Positions 49,273-58,241 of a stretch of 64,000 nt of DNA are shown here, one piece after another. Location: contig NZ_RBXT01000001.1 in assembly GCF_003635045.1 (NCBI RefSeq), positions 2,976,001-3,040,000 on the forward strand. Reading direction: 5' to 3'. Each line of letters begins with the position of its first letter. The first letter of the stretch is position 1. A model generated the notes under the pieces. That model made no database searches and was not told the origin of the DNA. It saw nothing but the letters and a program-made list of their open reading frames with translations. The position numbers and the translations under genes were made by a program. The stretch is from Terracoccus luteus. Its GTDB lineage: Bacteria; Actinomycetota; Actinomycetes; Actinomycetales; Dermatophilaceae.

Positions 49273-51732
49273 ATGGCCACCCGCCTCTACCGACTCGGCC
49301 GACTCGCCTACCGGCGCTGGCCCGTCTTCATCGCCGCCTGGCTCATCGCCCTCGTCGGCATCGCCGGGCTGAGCGCCGCGATCAGCAAGCCGATGCAGGA
49401 CGAGTTCAGCATCCCCGGCATCCCCTCCGAGCAGGCGCAGACGCTGCAGCAGGAGCTCTTCCCGGGGGCCAAGAGTGCGTACGACGGGGCCGGTGCCACC
49501 GTCGTCGTCGCCGCCCCCGAGGGGCACACCCTGGCCGAGCCGGAGTACTCCGCCAAGGTCGACGCCCTCGTCGCCGACCTGCGCGACACCCCGCAGCTGT
49601 CGCAGGGCGCGCAGCTCGTCAACCCCGTCACCGCCGCGGCGGCCCAGCGCAAGCAGGTCGTCGACGGCGCGGTGGCCGCCGGTCAGCCGCGCGACGTCGC
49701 CGAGGCGAACGCGGCCGCGCTCTCGCCGCTCAGCCCCGACGAGCGGGTCGGGACCATCACGTGGAACTTCGCCGTCGACAAGCCCACCGACGTGCAGAAG
49801 GCGACCCAGGACGACGTCAACGCCGCCATCGCCGACGCCCGTGAGACCGGCCTGACCGTCGAGGTCAACGGCAGCGGCATGCAGTCGTTCGAGCTGCCGG
49901 GCGGGTCGAGCGAGCTCATCGGCATCGCCGTCGCCGCCCTCGTGCTCGTGCTCACCTTCGGCTCGCTCGTCGCGGCCGGCCTGCCCATCGTCACCGCCCT
50001 CGTCGGGGTCGGCATCGGGGCGCTCGGCGTGACCGGCGCCACCGCCTTCGTCAACGTCGGCAGCACGACCCCGATCCTCGCCACCATGCTCGGCCTCGCC
50101 GTCGGCATCGACTACGCGCTCTTCATCCTCTCGCGCTACCGCGCCGAGCTGCAGCGCACCGGCGACCGCGAGGAGGCCGTAGGCCTCGCCGTCGGTCGCG
50201 CCGGGTCGGCCGTCGTCTTCGCCGGCCTCACCGTCGTCATCGCCCTCGCCGCCCTGTCCGTCGTCGGCATCCCACTGCTCACCTCGATGGGCATCGCCGC
50301 CGCCGCGACCGTGCTCGTCGCCGTCCTCATCGCCCTGACGCTGCTCCCCGCCGTGCTCGGCCTGCTCAAGAGCAAGGCCTTCGCGGGCCGGGTGCGGGCC
50401 GACCGCATCGTCGCCGGCGGCTCCGACGAGCCGGTCACCTCGCGCCGCCAGCTGCACGACCGCGAGAACGGCGGCGTCCGCTGGGCCCAGCGCGTCGGGC
50501 GCCACCCGATCGTCTTCGGGCTGCTCGGCGTCGTCCTGCTCGGCTCGCTGACGATCCCGGTCAAGGACCTGCACCTCGCCCTGCCGACCGACTCGACCGC
50601 CTCGACCGAGACCTCGGCCCGCCGCGCGGCCGACCTGCTCGACGGCGCCTTCGGGCCGGGCCGCAGCGCCCCCATCCTGCTCGTCGTCGACGCCCGCGAG
50701 GCCGGCGACAAGGCTGCCGCCGGCAAGGCCATCGGCGAGGTCACCGCCTGGGCCGCCCGGCAGGGCGACGTCCGCAACGCCCAGGTCATCGCCCTCAACG
50801 AGGCCGGCGACGGCGCGCAGGTGCTCATCACGCCGAAGAGCGGCGGCGACGACGTCGCTACCGAGAACCTCCTCGCCGACCTGCGCGACGGCCAGGCGGA
50901 GCAGGAGCGGGCGACCGGCACGACCCTCGGGGTCACCGGCCTCACCGCCATCCAGACCGACGTGTCCGAACGGCTGTCGGGCGCGCTCGTGCCCTACCTC
51001 GCCATCGTCGTCGGGCTCGCGTTCGTGCTGCTCATGATGGTGTTCCGCTCGGTGCTCGTGCCGCTGACCGCGACGATCGGCTTCCTCCTGTCGGTGCTCG
51101 CGACCCTCGGCCTGACCGTGCTCGTCTTCCAGGAGGGCACCTTCGGCCTCTTCGAGGCGGCACCGATCATGAGCTTCATGCCGATCCTCGTCATCGGCAT
51201 CGTCTTCGGACTGGCCATGGACTACCAGGTCTTCCTCGTCACCCGCATGCGCGAGGCCTACGTGCACGGCACGTCGGCGACGCAGTCGGTGGTCGAGGGC
51301 TTCCGGTTCAGCGCCCGGGTCGTCACCGCGGCCGCGGCCATCATGATCTCGGTGTTCGCCGCGTTCGTGCTGCAGGACCAGGCCCTCATCCAGTCGATCG
51401 GCTTCGCCCTCGCGGCGGCCGTCCTCTTCGACGCCTTCGTCGTGCGCATGACCCTCATCCCGGCCGTGATGAACCTGCTCGGCGACAAGGCGTGGTGGCT
51501 GCCGGGCTGGCTCGACCGCCTGCTGCCGAACGTCGACGTCGAGGGCGAGTCGCTGACCCGCCACCGGACGCCCGGCACGCCGGAGGGTACGACCGACGGC
51601 ACCGCGGCAGACCCGGACACCGACCCGGACACCGACCCGGACTCCGACCCGGACTCCAACCCGGACTCCGACCCGGAGGCCGACGGCGTGGGTGGGCCGG
51701 CCCGCGAGCCCGAGCCGGCCGGCATCCGCTGA
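49273..51732 (+). CDS. MMPL-family (RND) transporter
   Basis: 819 residues from ATG 49273; an upstream ATG (49237) would add 12 residues but lacks RBS. Two MMPL halves each with about five to six helices: first-half signature VGIDYALFILSRYRAELQRTGDREEAVGLAVGRAGSAVVFAGLTV, second-half GLAMDYQVFLVTRMREAYVHGTSATQSVVEGFRFSARVVTAA, with conserved Asp-Tyr pairs for proton coupling. It exports lipids or drugs. The C-terminal tail is a DPDT/DPDS repeat. Likely controlled by the upstream TetR. Confidence 0.93.
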   Translation: MATRLYRLGRLAYRRWPVFIAAWLIALVGIAGLSAAISKPMQDEFSIPGIPSEQAQTLQQELFPGAKSAYDGAGATVVVAAPEGHTLAEPEYSAKVDALVADLRDTPQLSQGAQLVNPVTAAAAQRKQVVDGAVAAGQPRDVAEANAAALSPLSPDERVGTITWNFAVDKPTDVQKATQDDVNAAIADARETGLTVEVNGSGMQSFELPGGSSELIGIAVAALVLVLTFGSLVAAGLPIVTALVGVGIGALGVTGATAFVNVGSTTPILATMLGLAVGIDYALFILSRYRAELQRTGDREEAVGLAVGRAGSAVVFAGLTVVIALAALSVVGIPLLTSMGIAAAATVLVAVLIALTLLPAVLGLLKSKAFAGRVRADRIVAGGSDEPVTSRRQLHDRENGGVRWAQRVGRHPIVFGLLGVVLLGSLTIPVKDLHLALPTDSTASTETSARRAADLLDGAFGPGRSAPILLVVDAREAGDKAAAGKAIGEVTAWAARQGDVRNAQVIALNEAGDGAQVLITPKSGGDDVATENLLADLRDGQAEQERATGTTLGVTGLTAIQTDVSERLSGALVPYLAIVVGLAFVLLMMVFRSVLVPLTATIGFLLSVLATLGLTVLVFQEGTFGLFEAAPIMSFMPILVIGIVFGLAMDYQVFLVTRMREAYVHGTSATQSVVEGFRFSARVVTAAAAIMISVFAAFVLQDQALIQSIGFALAAAVLFDAFVVRMTLIPAVMNLLGDKAWWLPGWLDRLLPNVDVEGESLTRHRTPGTPEGTTDGTAADPDTDPDTDPDSDPDSNPDSDPEADGVGGPAREPEPAGIR
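51610..51681. repeat. Six 12-bp repeats encoding DPDT/DPDS tail
   Basis: Units of GACCCGGACACC and close variants (GACCCGGACTCC) repeat six times in frame near the 3' end of the MMPL gene, giving an acidic disordered tail. Confidence 0.9.
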
Positions 51733-51736
51733 CCCC

Positions 51737-51774
51737 GCCGGGGCGTCCTCACCGACGGGTGCGGGCGCCCCGGC
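51737..51774. terminator. 9-bp hairpin between convergent genes
   Basis: GCCGGGGCG (51737-51745) and CGCCCCGGC (51766-51774) pair perfectly over a 20-nt loop, between the MMPL stop and the next gene's stop; the second arm lies in the 3' end of that gene. Confidence 0.5.
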
Positions 51775-52621
51775 TCAGCGTGTTCCACAGCTCGGCCGTC
51801 TGCACGCTCCAGAAGACGGCGAAGAGGGTGATGAGCACGCCCTCGATCCACAGCACGGCGTGGACCCACCCGACGAGCAGGCTCCAGCCGTACATGAGCA
51901 CGAGCGCCGCGACCATGAGCACCGCGATGACGGTGTAGCGGTTGCGGTAGACCTCCATGCTCGAGGCGCCCGGGCCCACCCGGGCCTCGCCGAAGAGGCG
52001 CGCGTTGATGACGACGACACCGACGATCGGGCCGAACATCGCGAACGCCGCCACGTAGTGGGCGTACTCGAGGAAGGGCCCGCGCGCGGCGAAGAAGGCG
52101 ACCGCGCCGACCGCGATCGTCGCGGCCGTGACGAGGATGCCGGCACCCAGCGCGCGACGCGCCTGGCCGTTCGCGGCCTCCCGGCGGAAGACGAGGGCCG
52201 CGACCACGAGCGCGACCGTGCCCATGACGAGCAGCGCGCCGACGTTGTTGGACACCCCGGCCGCGGTGTCGAGCAGCGGCTCGGGCACCGAGCGGCACGA
52301 GCCCGGCTTGGGCGTCGGCACGAACGCGACGATCGGCGCGAAGACGCCGGCCGTGTTGAGCAGGACGTCCTCGAGGTCGGTGCTGCCCTTGATCGAGACG
52401 AGGCAGACGCCGATGGCGACGAGCACGCCGACGAAGACGCCCTGGGCGGGCGTGTAGTAGTAGGCGCTGATCGACTCCTGCAGGCAGCGCCGGCCCGTCG
52501 CCCCCCACTCGATGGCGATGGCAGCGAAGAGCATGACGACGAGCGTCGGCATGGCGAGGCGCAGGTAGCGATAGGTCTTGACGGCGTTGTCGGGTGAGGT
52601 CGCCGGGTCGGGCGTGGTCAT
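51749..52621 (-). CDS. Multi-pass membrane protein of unknown function
   Basis: 290 residues from ATG 52621. About seven hydrophobic helices (LAMPTLVVMLFAAIAIEW, AQGVFVGVLVAIGVCLV, VGALLVMGTVALVVAALVF, AGILVTAATIAVGAVAFF and others). A short soluble loop includes CRSVPEPLLDTAAGVSNN. The pattern QESISAYYYTPAQGVFVGVLVAIGVCL recalls membrane proteins widely annotated as hypothetical in actinobacteria. No transporter signature is seen. Confidence 0.8.
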   Translation of the reverse strand: MTTPDPATSPDNAVKTYRYLRLAMPTLVVMLFAAIAIEWGATGRRCLQESISAYYYTPAQGVFVGVLVAIGVCLVSIKGSTDLEDVLLNTAGVFAPIVAFVPTPKPGSCRSVPEPLLDTAAGVSNNVGALLVMGTVALVVAALVFRREAANGQARRALGAGILVTAATIAVGAVAFFAARGPFLEYAHYVAAFAMFGPIVGVVVINARLFGEARVGPGASSMEVYRNRYTVIAVLMVAALVLMYGWSLLVGWVHAVLWIEGVLITLFAVFWSVQTAELWNTLSRGARTRR

Positions 52622-52740
52622 CCGCGGGGGCACTCCTCGGGCTGCTCCGGTCGTGTGCCGGTGCGGACCGTCCGCCCCTCCGCCGGTGCAGCGATCGTCG
52701 CACGCGCCGCCGACAGCCGCACCGCGCCGGCGCCGGCGCG

Positions 52741-52780
52741 CGTGACCTCTCGACGGGGCCTCAGCGTCCTCTCGACGGGG
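52741..52780. repeat. Paired intergenic repeat, locus D
   Basis: GTGACCTCTCGACGGGG and GCGTCCTCTCGACGGGG have cores 22 bp apart, nearly identical to locus C. Copy 2 overlaps the end of the DUF4118 gene and the stop (TGA at 52761-52763) lies between the copies. Confidence 0.8.
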
Positions 52781-53534
52781 TCCTCTCTGCGGTGCTGGTG
52801 CGCAGCTGGTCGGCGAGCAGCAGCACCGCCCGCAGCTGGTCCCGGGTGGGCCGCACCGTGCGGGTGGCGGCGACGACCTCGAGGTGGCCCTGGCCGGCGG
52901 GCACGACCAGCACGGTGTCCGTCGGCAGCCCGTGCCGGCTGACGCCGACGTCGCGGCCGTCGACCCGCACCCGACCGTCGCGGTGCAGGGTCGGCAGGCT
53001 CGACGACCCCGGCCCGCGGCGCCAGCTCGTCCGGTCGACCCCGAGCGCCAGGGTGACGGCCTGCTCGACCCCCTCGACGAGCTCGGGGCCGCCGCCGTGC
53101 GCTGCGGTGTCGGCGAGACCGAGGACGCCCTCGATGTAGCCGTCGCGCTCGCGCGCGCTGGCCTGCTGCCGGTGTCCCCAGAGCGCGACCTCGGTGACGG
53201 CGAGGCCGACGAGCACGAGCACCCCGGCCAGCTCGACGTCGTCACGGCCGTGGATGGCGAAGCTGTAGAAGGGCGCGGTGAGGAAGAAGTCGAACCCGGC
53301 CGCGGCGGCCAGCGCGGTCAGCACCCCGGTGACGCGGTCGCCGGCGGCGGCCGCGGCCACGACCGGCAGCACGAGGATGAGCGCAGCCGTGCTCGAGGTC
53401 ACCTCGTCGCGCAGCAGCCCGAGCACACCGGCGAGGGCGAGGGTGACGACGACCACCGCGAGGCGGACCACCCCGCGACGGTCGCTCCACCGGTCGAACC
53501 CGCCGAGCGGTCCTGTCGTCACTGACGTCTGCAT
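52761..53534 (-). CDS. DUF4118/KdpD-like membrane protein
   Basis: 257 residues from ATG 53534 (an upstream frame adds 24 residues of doubtful origin). Four helices at about 20-110 (VVRLAVVVVTLALAGVLGLL, AALILVLPVVAAAAAGDRVTGVLTALAAAAGFDFFLTAPFYSF) match the KdpD transmembrane unit. A soluble C-terminal part of about 140 residues follows, without histidine kinase motifs; so it is not a complete sensor kinase. Function unknown; KdpD-like sensing is a guess from the fold. Confidence 0.78.
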   Translation of the reverse strand: MQTSVTTGPLGGFDRWSDRRGVVRLAVVVVTLALAGVLGLLRDEVTSSTAALILVLPVVAAAAAGDRVTGVLTALAAAAGFDFFLTAPFYSFAIHGRDDVELAGVLVLVGLAVTEVALWGHRQQASARERDGYIEGVLGLADTAAHGGGPELVEGVEQAVTLALGVDRTSWRRGPGSSSLPTLHRDGRVRVDGRDVGVSRHGLPTDTVLVVPAGQGHLEVVAATRTVRPTRDQLRAVLLLADQLRTSTAERTPSRGR

Positions 53535-53643
53535 GGCCCCAGCGCACACCCGGGCGGGGCGTGCGCGACGTGGCGCCACGGCATCCTGACGGGGCCTTGA
53601 CGCCACCTTGACGGGTGGTCGAGGCGGCGTCGGCGCCGGCCGT

Positions 53644-54492
53644 TCAGTCGGTCGTACGGCGCAGGAAGGCGCGGATCGCGAGGGGCGAGACGACCGCCGT
53701 GATGGCCACCGACCAGATGACCGTCGTCAGCACCGGGTGCTGCAGCGGCAGGGCGGCGTCGGCCGGCACGGGCGGGGCGTTGCCCCACAGCTCACGCATC
53801 GCCTGCACGAGCGAGCTGATCGGGTTCCACTCGGCGATGGTGCGCAGCCACGTGGCCATGCCCTCGGTGGGCGCGAAGGTGTTGGCCAGGAAGGTGATCG
53901 GGAAGATCGTCGTGAACATCAGGCCGTTGACCGCCTCGGCTGAGCGCATCGACGAGCCGACGAGGATGCCGATCCAGATCATCGCGAAGCCGAAGAGCAC
54001 GAGCAGCGCGAAGGCGAGGACGGCGTTGCCGAAGCCGCCGCGCACCCGCCAGCCGATGGCCAGGCCCGTCATCGACATGACGAAGATGCCGATGCTCGAG
54101 TGGATGATGCTGTAGACGCTGCGCCCGACGAGCACCGAGCCGCGGCTGATGGGCAGCGACCGGAACCGGTCGATGATGCCCTTGTCGAGGTCCATGTTGA
54201 GGCCGATGGCGACGATGAAGGCCGAGAAGGCCATCGTCTGCGCCATGATCCCCGGCAGCAGCCACTCGCGGTAGTTGACCCCGGGGATGGCGATGGAGCC
54301 GCCGAAGACGAACGCGAAGAGCAGGACGAACATGACCGGCTGGATGGTCACGTCGGTGAGCATCTCGGGCTGGCGCTTGATGTGCTTGAGGCTGCGCCAG
54401 ACCATCATGCCGATCTGGCGCGGGACGCCGGGCGGCCGGAAGTCGCGCGGCTCGGACGTGTCGGTGCGTCGCGGGGTCGTGACGGCGGTCAT
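53644..54492 (-). CDS. ABC-2 type permease, DrrB-like
   Basis: 282 residues with six helices. Starts RQIGMMVWRSLKHIKRQPEMLTDVTIQPVMFVLLFAFVFGGSI, then the ABC-2 signature VNYREWLLPGIMAQTMAFSAF and the conserved FANTFAPTEGMATWLRTIAEWNPISSLVQAMRELW. Start codon overlaps the ATPase stop by 4 bp (ATGA). Together they form an exporter of the daunorubicin-resistance type; natural substrate is not known. Confidence 0.93.
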   Translation of the reverse strand: MTAVTTPRRTDTSEPRDFRPPGVPRQIGMMVWRSLKHIKRQPEMLTDVTIQPVMFVLLFAFVFGGSIAIPGVNYREWLLPGIMAQTMAFSAFIVAIGLNMDLDKGIIDRFRSLPISRGSVLVGRSVYSIIHSSIGIFVMSMTGLAIGWRVRGGFGNAVLAFALLVLFGFAMIWIGILVGSSMRSAEAVNGLMFTTIFPITFLANTFAPTEGMATWLRTIAEWNPISSLVQAMRELWGNAPPVPADAALPLQHPVLTTVIWSVAITAVVSPLAIRAFLRRTTD

Positions 54493-55538
54493 CGCTGCTC
54501 CTCGGTGGCGGACGCGGTCGGATGGGAGGTCGGATGGGAGGCCGGGTCGCCCGAGGGGGAGTCCTCGGCGCGGTGGCCGGTGAGGTTGAGGAAGACGTCG
54601 TCGAGGCTCGGTCGCTGCAGGCCGAGGTCGTCGAGCTCGATCTGGCTGCGCTCGAAGACGGCGGCCACGCGGGTCATGTCGGACAGCCCCTCGGCGGGGG
54701 CGGTGAGCTGCCGGGCCGCCTCGTCGACGTGCACCTCGGTGACGTGGTCGGCGAGCAGGGCCCGGGCCGCCTCGAGCTGGTCGGCGTGCGAGACGGTGAG
54801 CACGATCGCGGCCTTGCCCGACTGGTCCTTCAGCTGCAGCGGTGTGCCCTCGGCGATGATGCGGCCCCGGTCGATGACGACGATGCGGTCGGCCAGCTGG
54901 TCGGCCTCCTCGAGGTACTGCGTCGTCAGCAGCAGGGTCGTGCCGTCACGGACGAGCCCGCGCAGCACCTCCCACAGCTCGACGCGGCTGCGGGGGTCCA
55001 GGCCCGTCGTCGGCTCGTCGAGGAAGAGCACGGGCGGGGCGGCGATGAGGCTGACGGCGAGGTCGAGTCTGCGCCGCATGCCCCCGCTGTACTCCTTGAC
55101 GACCTTGTCGCCGGCGGCGGTGAGCGAGAAGCGCTCGAGCAGCTCGTCGCTGAGCCGGCGCACCTGCTGGCGCGACAGCCCGTAGAGCGACCCCATGAGG
55201 CGCAGGTTCTCGCGCCCCGTCAGCAGCTCGTCGACGGTCGCGGCCTGCCCGGTGAGGCCCATGCTGCGTCTCACCTCGTCGGGCTCGCGCTGCACGTCGT
55301 GCCCGGCGACCCGGGCCGTGCCGCTCGTCGGGCGGCTCAGGGTCGTCATCATGCGCACGGTCGTCGTCTTGCCCGCGCCGTTCGGCCCGAGCAGCCCGAG
55401 CACCGAGCCCTGCGGGACGGAGAAGCTGACGTCGTCGACGGCGGTCATGTCGCCGAAGCGCTTGACGAGGTGCTCGGCCTCGATGGCCGGGCCGGAGGAT
55501 CGGGAGCGGCGGTCGCGCTCGGCGGCGGTGGTGGTCAT
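54489..55538 (-). CDS. ABC transporter ATPase, DrrA-like
   Basis: 349 residues from ATG 55538 with GGGGAG 6 nt upstream. Walker A GPNGAGKTTT (51-60), Q-loop GLTGQAATVDELLTGRENL, signature YSGGMRRRLDLA, Walker B VLFLDEPTTGLD and the H-loop region LLLTTQYLEEADQ are all intact. The C-terminal 90 residues carry the DrrA-type domain (RPSLDDVFLNLTGHRAED). It drives the DrrB-like permease. Promoter elements lie about 100 bp upstream. Confidence 0.94.
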   Translation of the reverse strand: MTTTAAERDRRSRSSGPAIEAEHLVKRFGDMTAVDDVSFSVPQGSVLGLLGPNGAGKTTTVRMMTTLSRPTSGTARVAGHDVQREPDEVRRSMGLTGQAATVDELLTGRENLRLMGSLYGLSRQQVRRLSDELLERFSLTAAGDKVVKEYSGGMRRRLDLAVSLIAAPPVLFLDEPTTGLDPRSRVELWEVLRGLVRDGTTLLLTTQYLEEADQLADRIVVIDRGRIIAEGTPLQLKDQSGKAAIVLTVSHADQLEAARALLADHVTEVHVDEAARQLTAPAEGLSDMTRVAAVFERSQIELDDLGLQRPSLDDVFLNLTGHRAEDSPSGDPASHPTSHPTASATEEQR

Positions 55539-55560
55539 GGCGGTCTCCCCGTCTGAGTTC

Positions 55561-55585
55561 GGTGGGCGGGACCCTATGGCCCACC
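55561..55585. promoter_or_regulatory. 7-bp palindrome upstream of drrAB-like operon
   Basis: GGTGGGC and GCCCACC flank an 11-nt spacer carrying TAGGGT (minus strand), which could be a second -10 box. Candidate operator. A further 9-bp inverted repeat CGACAGCGG/CCGCTGTCG spans 55588-55632. Confidence 0.4.
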
Positions 55586-55641
55586 ACCGACAGCGGTCGT
55601 CGGGTTCGGCGCCGACGCCCTGCCCGCTGTCGTCCCGACCC

Positions 55642-55669
55642 AGCCTAGGCGCGGTGTGAACGGTGTCAA
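55642..55669 (-). promoter_or_regulatory. Strong sigma-70-type promoter for drrAB-like operon
   Basis: TTGACA (55664-55669), 16-nt spacer, TAGGCT (55642-55647) on the minus strand. The -35 hexamer matches consensus exactly and overlaps two 9-bp direct repeats GGTGTGAAC/GGTGTCAAC (plus strand 55653-55670). Confidence 0.55.
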
Positions 55670-55778
55670 CATCATTCCGGTGGCCGCTTCCGCTCAGCGC
55701 GTAGCCGGACCCGGCCCCGGTGTCGGCGGGGCGTGCGACGCTGGCGTCAGCACCACCGGCGGCAGGACGGAGCGGACC

Positions 55779-56231
55779 ATGACGACCACGAGGACGAGGA
55801 CCCGGGTCACCTCGGGCATCCCCACGACCACCACAACGGCGACGACCACGGCGACTCCGACCCGGTCGCCCGCGGTACGCCCCCTGCTGCGCGAGGTCCA
55901 CGGCCGGCTCATCCGCGGCCTGCGCACCCGTCAGGGCCGCACCCTCGCCGAGGTGGCGGCCCGGGCCGGCGTCTCGCTCGCCTACCTGTCGGAGGTCGAG
56001 CGGGGCCTCAAGGAACCCTCGTCCGAGGTGCTCGAGGCCGTGTGCGTCGCGCTCGGCTCGAGCGTCACCGACCTCGTCGGCGCCGCCCACCGCGAGCTGC
56101 TCGACCTCGAGCAGCGGTCGGCCGCGGAGCCGCACGTGCTCGACCTGACGCAGCGGCGCGAGCAGGACACCCACCGAGCGTTCCCCGTCGCGCCGGCCCC
56201 CCCGGCATCCGTCTCGCTGCGCGCGGCGTGA
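55779..56231 (+). CDS. XRE/ClgR-like transcriptional regulator
   Basis: 150 residues from ATG 55779 (GGACGGAG upstream). Helix-turn-helix [57 protein letters not shown] matches ClgR, the actinobacterial activator of clp protease genes and stress genes. Residues 1-35 are Thr/Arg-rich and low complexity, longer than usual ClgR. ClgR is itself degraded by Clp; a typical C-terminal degron is not clear. It is divergent from the ABC exporter. Confidence 0.82.
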   Translation: MTTTRTRTRVTSGIPTTTTTATTTATPTRSPAVRPLLREVHGRLIRGLRTRQGRTLAEVAARAGVSLAYLSEVERGLKEPSSEVLEAVCVALGSSVTDLVGAAHRELLDLEQRSAAEPHVLDLTQRREQDTHRAFPVAPAPPASVSLRAA

Positions 56232-56330
56232 CGCCGGCCTGACCCACCTCGGCCCCGTCATGGGGCACGATGGGCGCCCGGCCGTCGCCGTCGTGTCGGA
56301 CCGACCGACACCGACGTCAGGGGACGAGAC

Positions 56331-58202
56331 GTGCAGACACCCACCCCGTGGTTCGCGCCACGCCGGGCGATGCGGGCCCTGGCCCGACCGATGGCCGCGG
56401 CCGTGCTCGTCGCCGGGGCGGTCACGGGGGTGGCGGGCTGGGCCGACGGGTGGAGCCGCTCGAACGCCGTCACCGCCGCCGGGCAGAGCCACCGCATCGA
56501 GACGCTGGAGGCCGACTACCGCCTCGGGCGCACCGCCGACGGGGCCGCCTCGCTCGAGGCCACCGAGCGGCTCGGGGTCGTCTTCCTCGACCCGCCCTCG
56601 GGCTCGGACGGCCGCCCCTCCTTCGAGCGGGTCCTGCCCACCGTCGTCGACGGCGTCCGCACGCCCGTCACCGTGCAGGGCGTCGAGGATGCCGAGGGGC
56701 GGGCCGTGCCGTTCACCGTCGACGAGGGCGAGACCTCGGTCACCGTCACCGTCGGTCTGCCGGACGGCGTCGCGACGGCGTCCGTCGACGACACCGCGGC
56801 CGAGCCGAGCACGTACGTGCTGCGCTACCGGGCCGACGACGTCCTGGCGGACTCGGCCGGCGGCGGCACCCTGAGGTGGCCGGTCGTCGACGCCGCGGGC
56901 GTCGACGAGATCGACCGGGTGCAGGCCGTGGTGACCGTGCCCGACACGCTCGCACCGTCCGTGGGCGAGGTCACCTGCACGGCCGAGGGCGGTGACGACG
57001 CGGCCTGCACGACGAGCACGACGACCACCGGCGGCGACGAGGTGACGACCGTGGCGGGCGACGAGGTCGCGGCCGGTGAGTCGGTGGAGGTGTCGGCCCG
57101 CACGACGGCCGGCGCGTTCACGCCCGGCTCCGCCGACGCCGGCGCCGTCCCCGAGACCCTCGCCGTCCTCGGCGTCGGGGGGCTCTCGCTCGTCGCGGCC
57201 GGCGGCGCGGTCTGGCTCGCCGCCACCCGGCGCCGGCGCCGGCTCGGCGACCACGTCACGATCGCGGGGTCGGTGGTCCCCCGCGGCCTGTCCCCCGCCC
57301 TGGCCGGCAGCCTCTACGGCAGTCCCGGCCGCGGTGTCGTGGGTCAGCTGCTGCAGGCCGCCGTCGACGGTGACGTCGTGCTGCGCCCCGGCGACGAGGA
57401 CGTCCTCGTCGAGCTCGTGCGCTGGCCCGACGACCTCGACCCGGCCGCCGACCGTGCCCTCGCGGTGCTCGTGCCGCGGGTGCCGACGGGCCGACCCGAG
57501 TCGCTGCGCGGCCGTCTCACCCTCGCCTCGGACGCCGACCTCGCCCGCGTGCGCGACAGCGCCGTGAGGGCGAAGCTCGTCGACCGCGGTGACCCCGAGC
57601 GCGCCGGCCGGTGGCTGGGCGTGGCCGGGGGTGCCGCCGCCGTGGGCCTGCCGCTCGCCTCGCACGCCGCCGGGGTCGGCTTCGTGCCCGGCACGGTCGC
57701 CCTCGCCGCCACCATCGTGTCGGTCGGCGCCGGGTGGGGGGTCGCGCACTCCTGGCAGCGCTGGTCGGCACGCGGCACCGAGACGCTGGGCTACCTCGAA
57801 GGCCTCAAGCTCTACCTCGCCAAGCCCCAGCTCGAGCGGATCGCCCTGCTGCAGAAGCAGACCGGGCCCGGCCACCTCGTGTCCGCGGCCGAGGAGGCCG
57901 AGCTCTACGAGAGGCTGCTGCCCTACGCCGTCGTCCTCGGCGAGGAGCAGACCTGGCTGCGCATGCTCGGCTCGACGTCCGGCGGCGGCGAGCGCCGATG
58001 GCTGCCCGACGAGCGACTGCAGCAGGTGCTCGACGCCGTGAACGCGGCCGACCTCGTCGAGCGGCTCGACGGGCGCCTCGCCCCGATGGAGGGGCGGGCG
58101 GCACCCGTCGACCGCGGTGCCGACACCGGGCACCGCCCGACCTTCAGCGGGGTCGGCGGCTCCGGTGGTCTGGGCGGTGGCACGGGGGGCGCCGGCACGT
58201 GA
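56331..58202 (+). CDS. DUF2207-type membrane protein
   Basis: 623 residues from GTG 56331. An N-terminal membrane anchor or signal (RPMAAAVLVAGAVTGVAGWADGW) leads to an extracytoplasmic domain (about 45-275) with the DUF2207 pattern (RIETLEADYRLGRTADGAASLEATERLGVVF). A second helix lies at about 280-302 (VLGVGGLSLVAAGGAVWLAA), then two more near 430-475. The cytoplasmic end carries TETLGYLEGLKLYLAKPQLERIALLQ and EEAELYERLLPYAVVLGEEQTWLRML, typical of the family. It ends in a Gly-rich tail. Function unknown. Confidence 0.9.
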   Translation: MQTPTPWFAPRRAMRALARPMAAAVLVAGAVTGVAGWADGWSRSNAVTAAGQSHRIETLEADYRLGRTADGAASLEATERLGVVFLDPPSGSDGRPSFERVLPTVVDGVRTPVTVQGVEDAEGRAVPFTVDEGETSVTVTVGLPDGVATASVDDTAAEPSTYVLRYRADDVLADSAGGGTLRWPVVDAAGVDEIDRVQAVVTVPDTLAPSVGEVTCTAEGGDDAACTTSTTTTGGDEVTTVAGDEVAAGESVEVSARTTAGAFTPGSADAGAVPETLAVLGVGGLSLVAAGGAVWLAATRRRRRLGDHVTIAGSVVPRGLSPALAGSLYGSPGRGVVGQLLQAAVDGDVVLRPGDEDVLVELVRWPDDLDPAADRALAVLVPRVPTGRPESLRGRLTLASDADLARVRDSAVRAKLVDRGDPERAGRWLGVAGGAAAVGLPLASHAAGVGFVPGTVALAATIVSVGAGWGVAHSWQRWSARGTETLGYLEGLKLYLAKPQLERIALLQKQTGPGHLVSAAEEAELYERLLPYAVVLGEEQTWLRMLGSTSGGGERRWLPDERLQQVLDAVNAADLVERLDGRLAPMEGRAAPVDRGADTGHRPTFSGVGGSGGLGGGTGGAGT

Positions 58203-58214
58203 CGCCCGGCGCCC

Positions 58215-58241
58215 GCCGCGTCAGCCGCGTCAGCCGCGTCA
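58215..58241. repeat. Three tandem GCCGCGTCA units
   Basis: A 9-bp unit repeats three times in the gap between convergent genes, running to the stop of the zinc chaperone gene. Confidence 0.8.

Noticed and set aside
52761-53534. Complete KdpD-type sensor kinase
   Set aside because: Only the membrane unit and a short soluble domain exist; no H-box, N-box or ATP lid motif is present.
54489-58133. A 1214-codon minus-strand frame extending upstream of the ABC ATPase
   Set aside because: The extension is antisense to the ClgR-like and DUF2207 genes; ATG 55538 with its RBS is the natural start.
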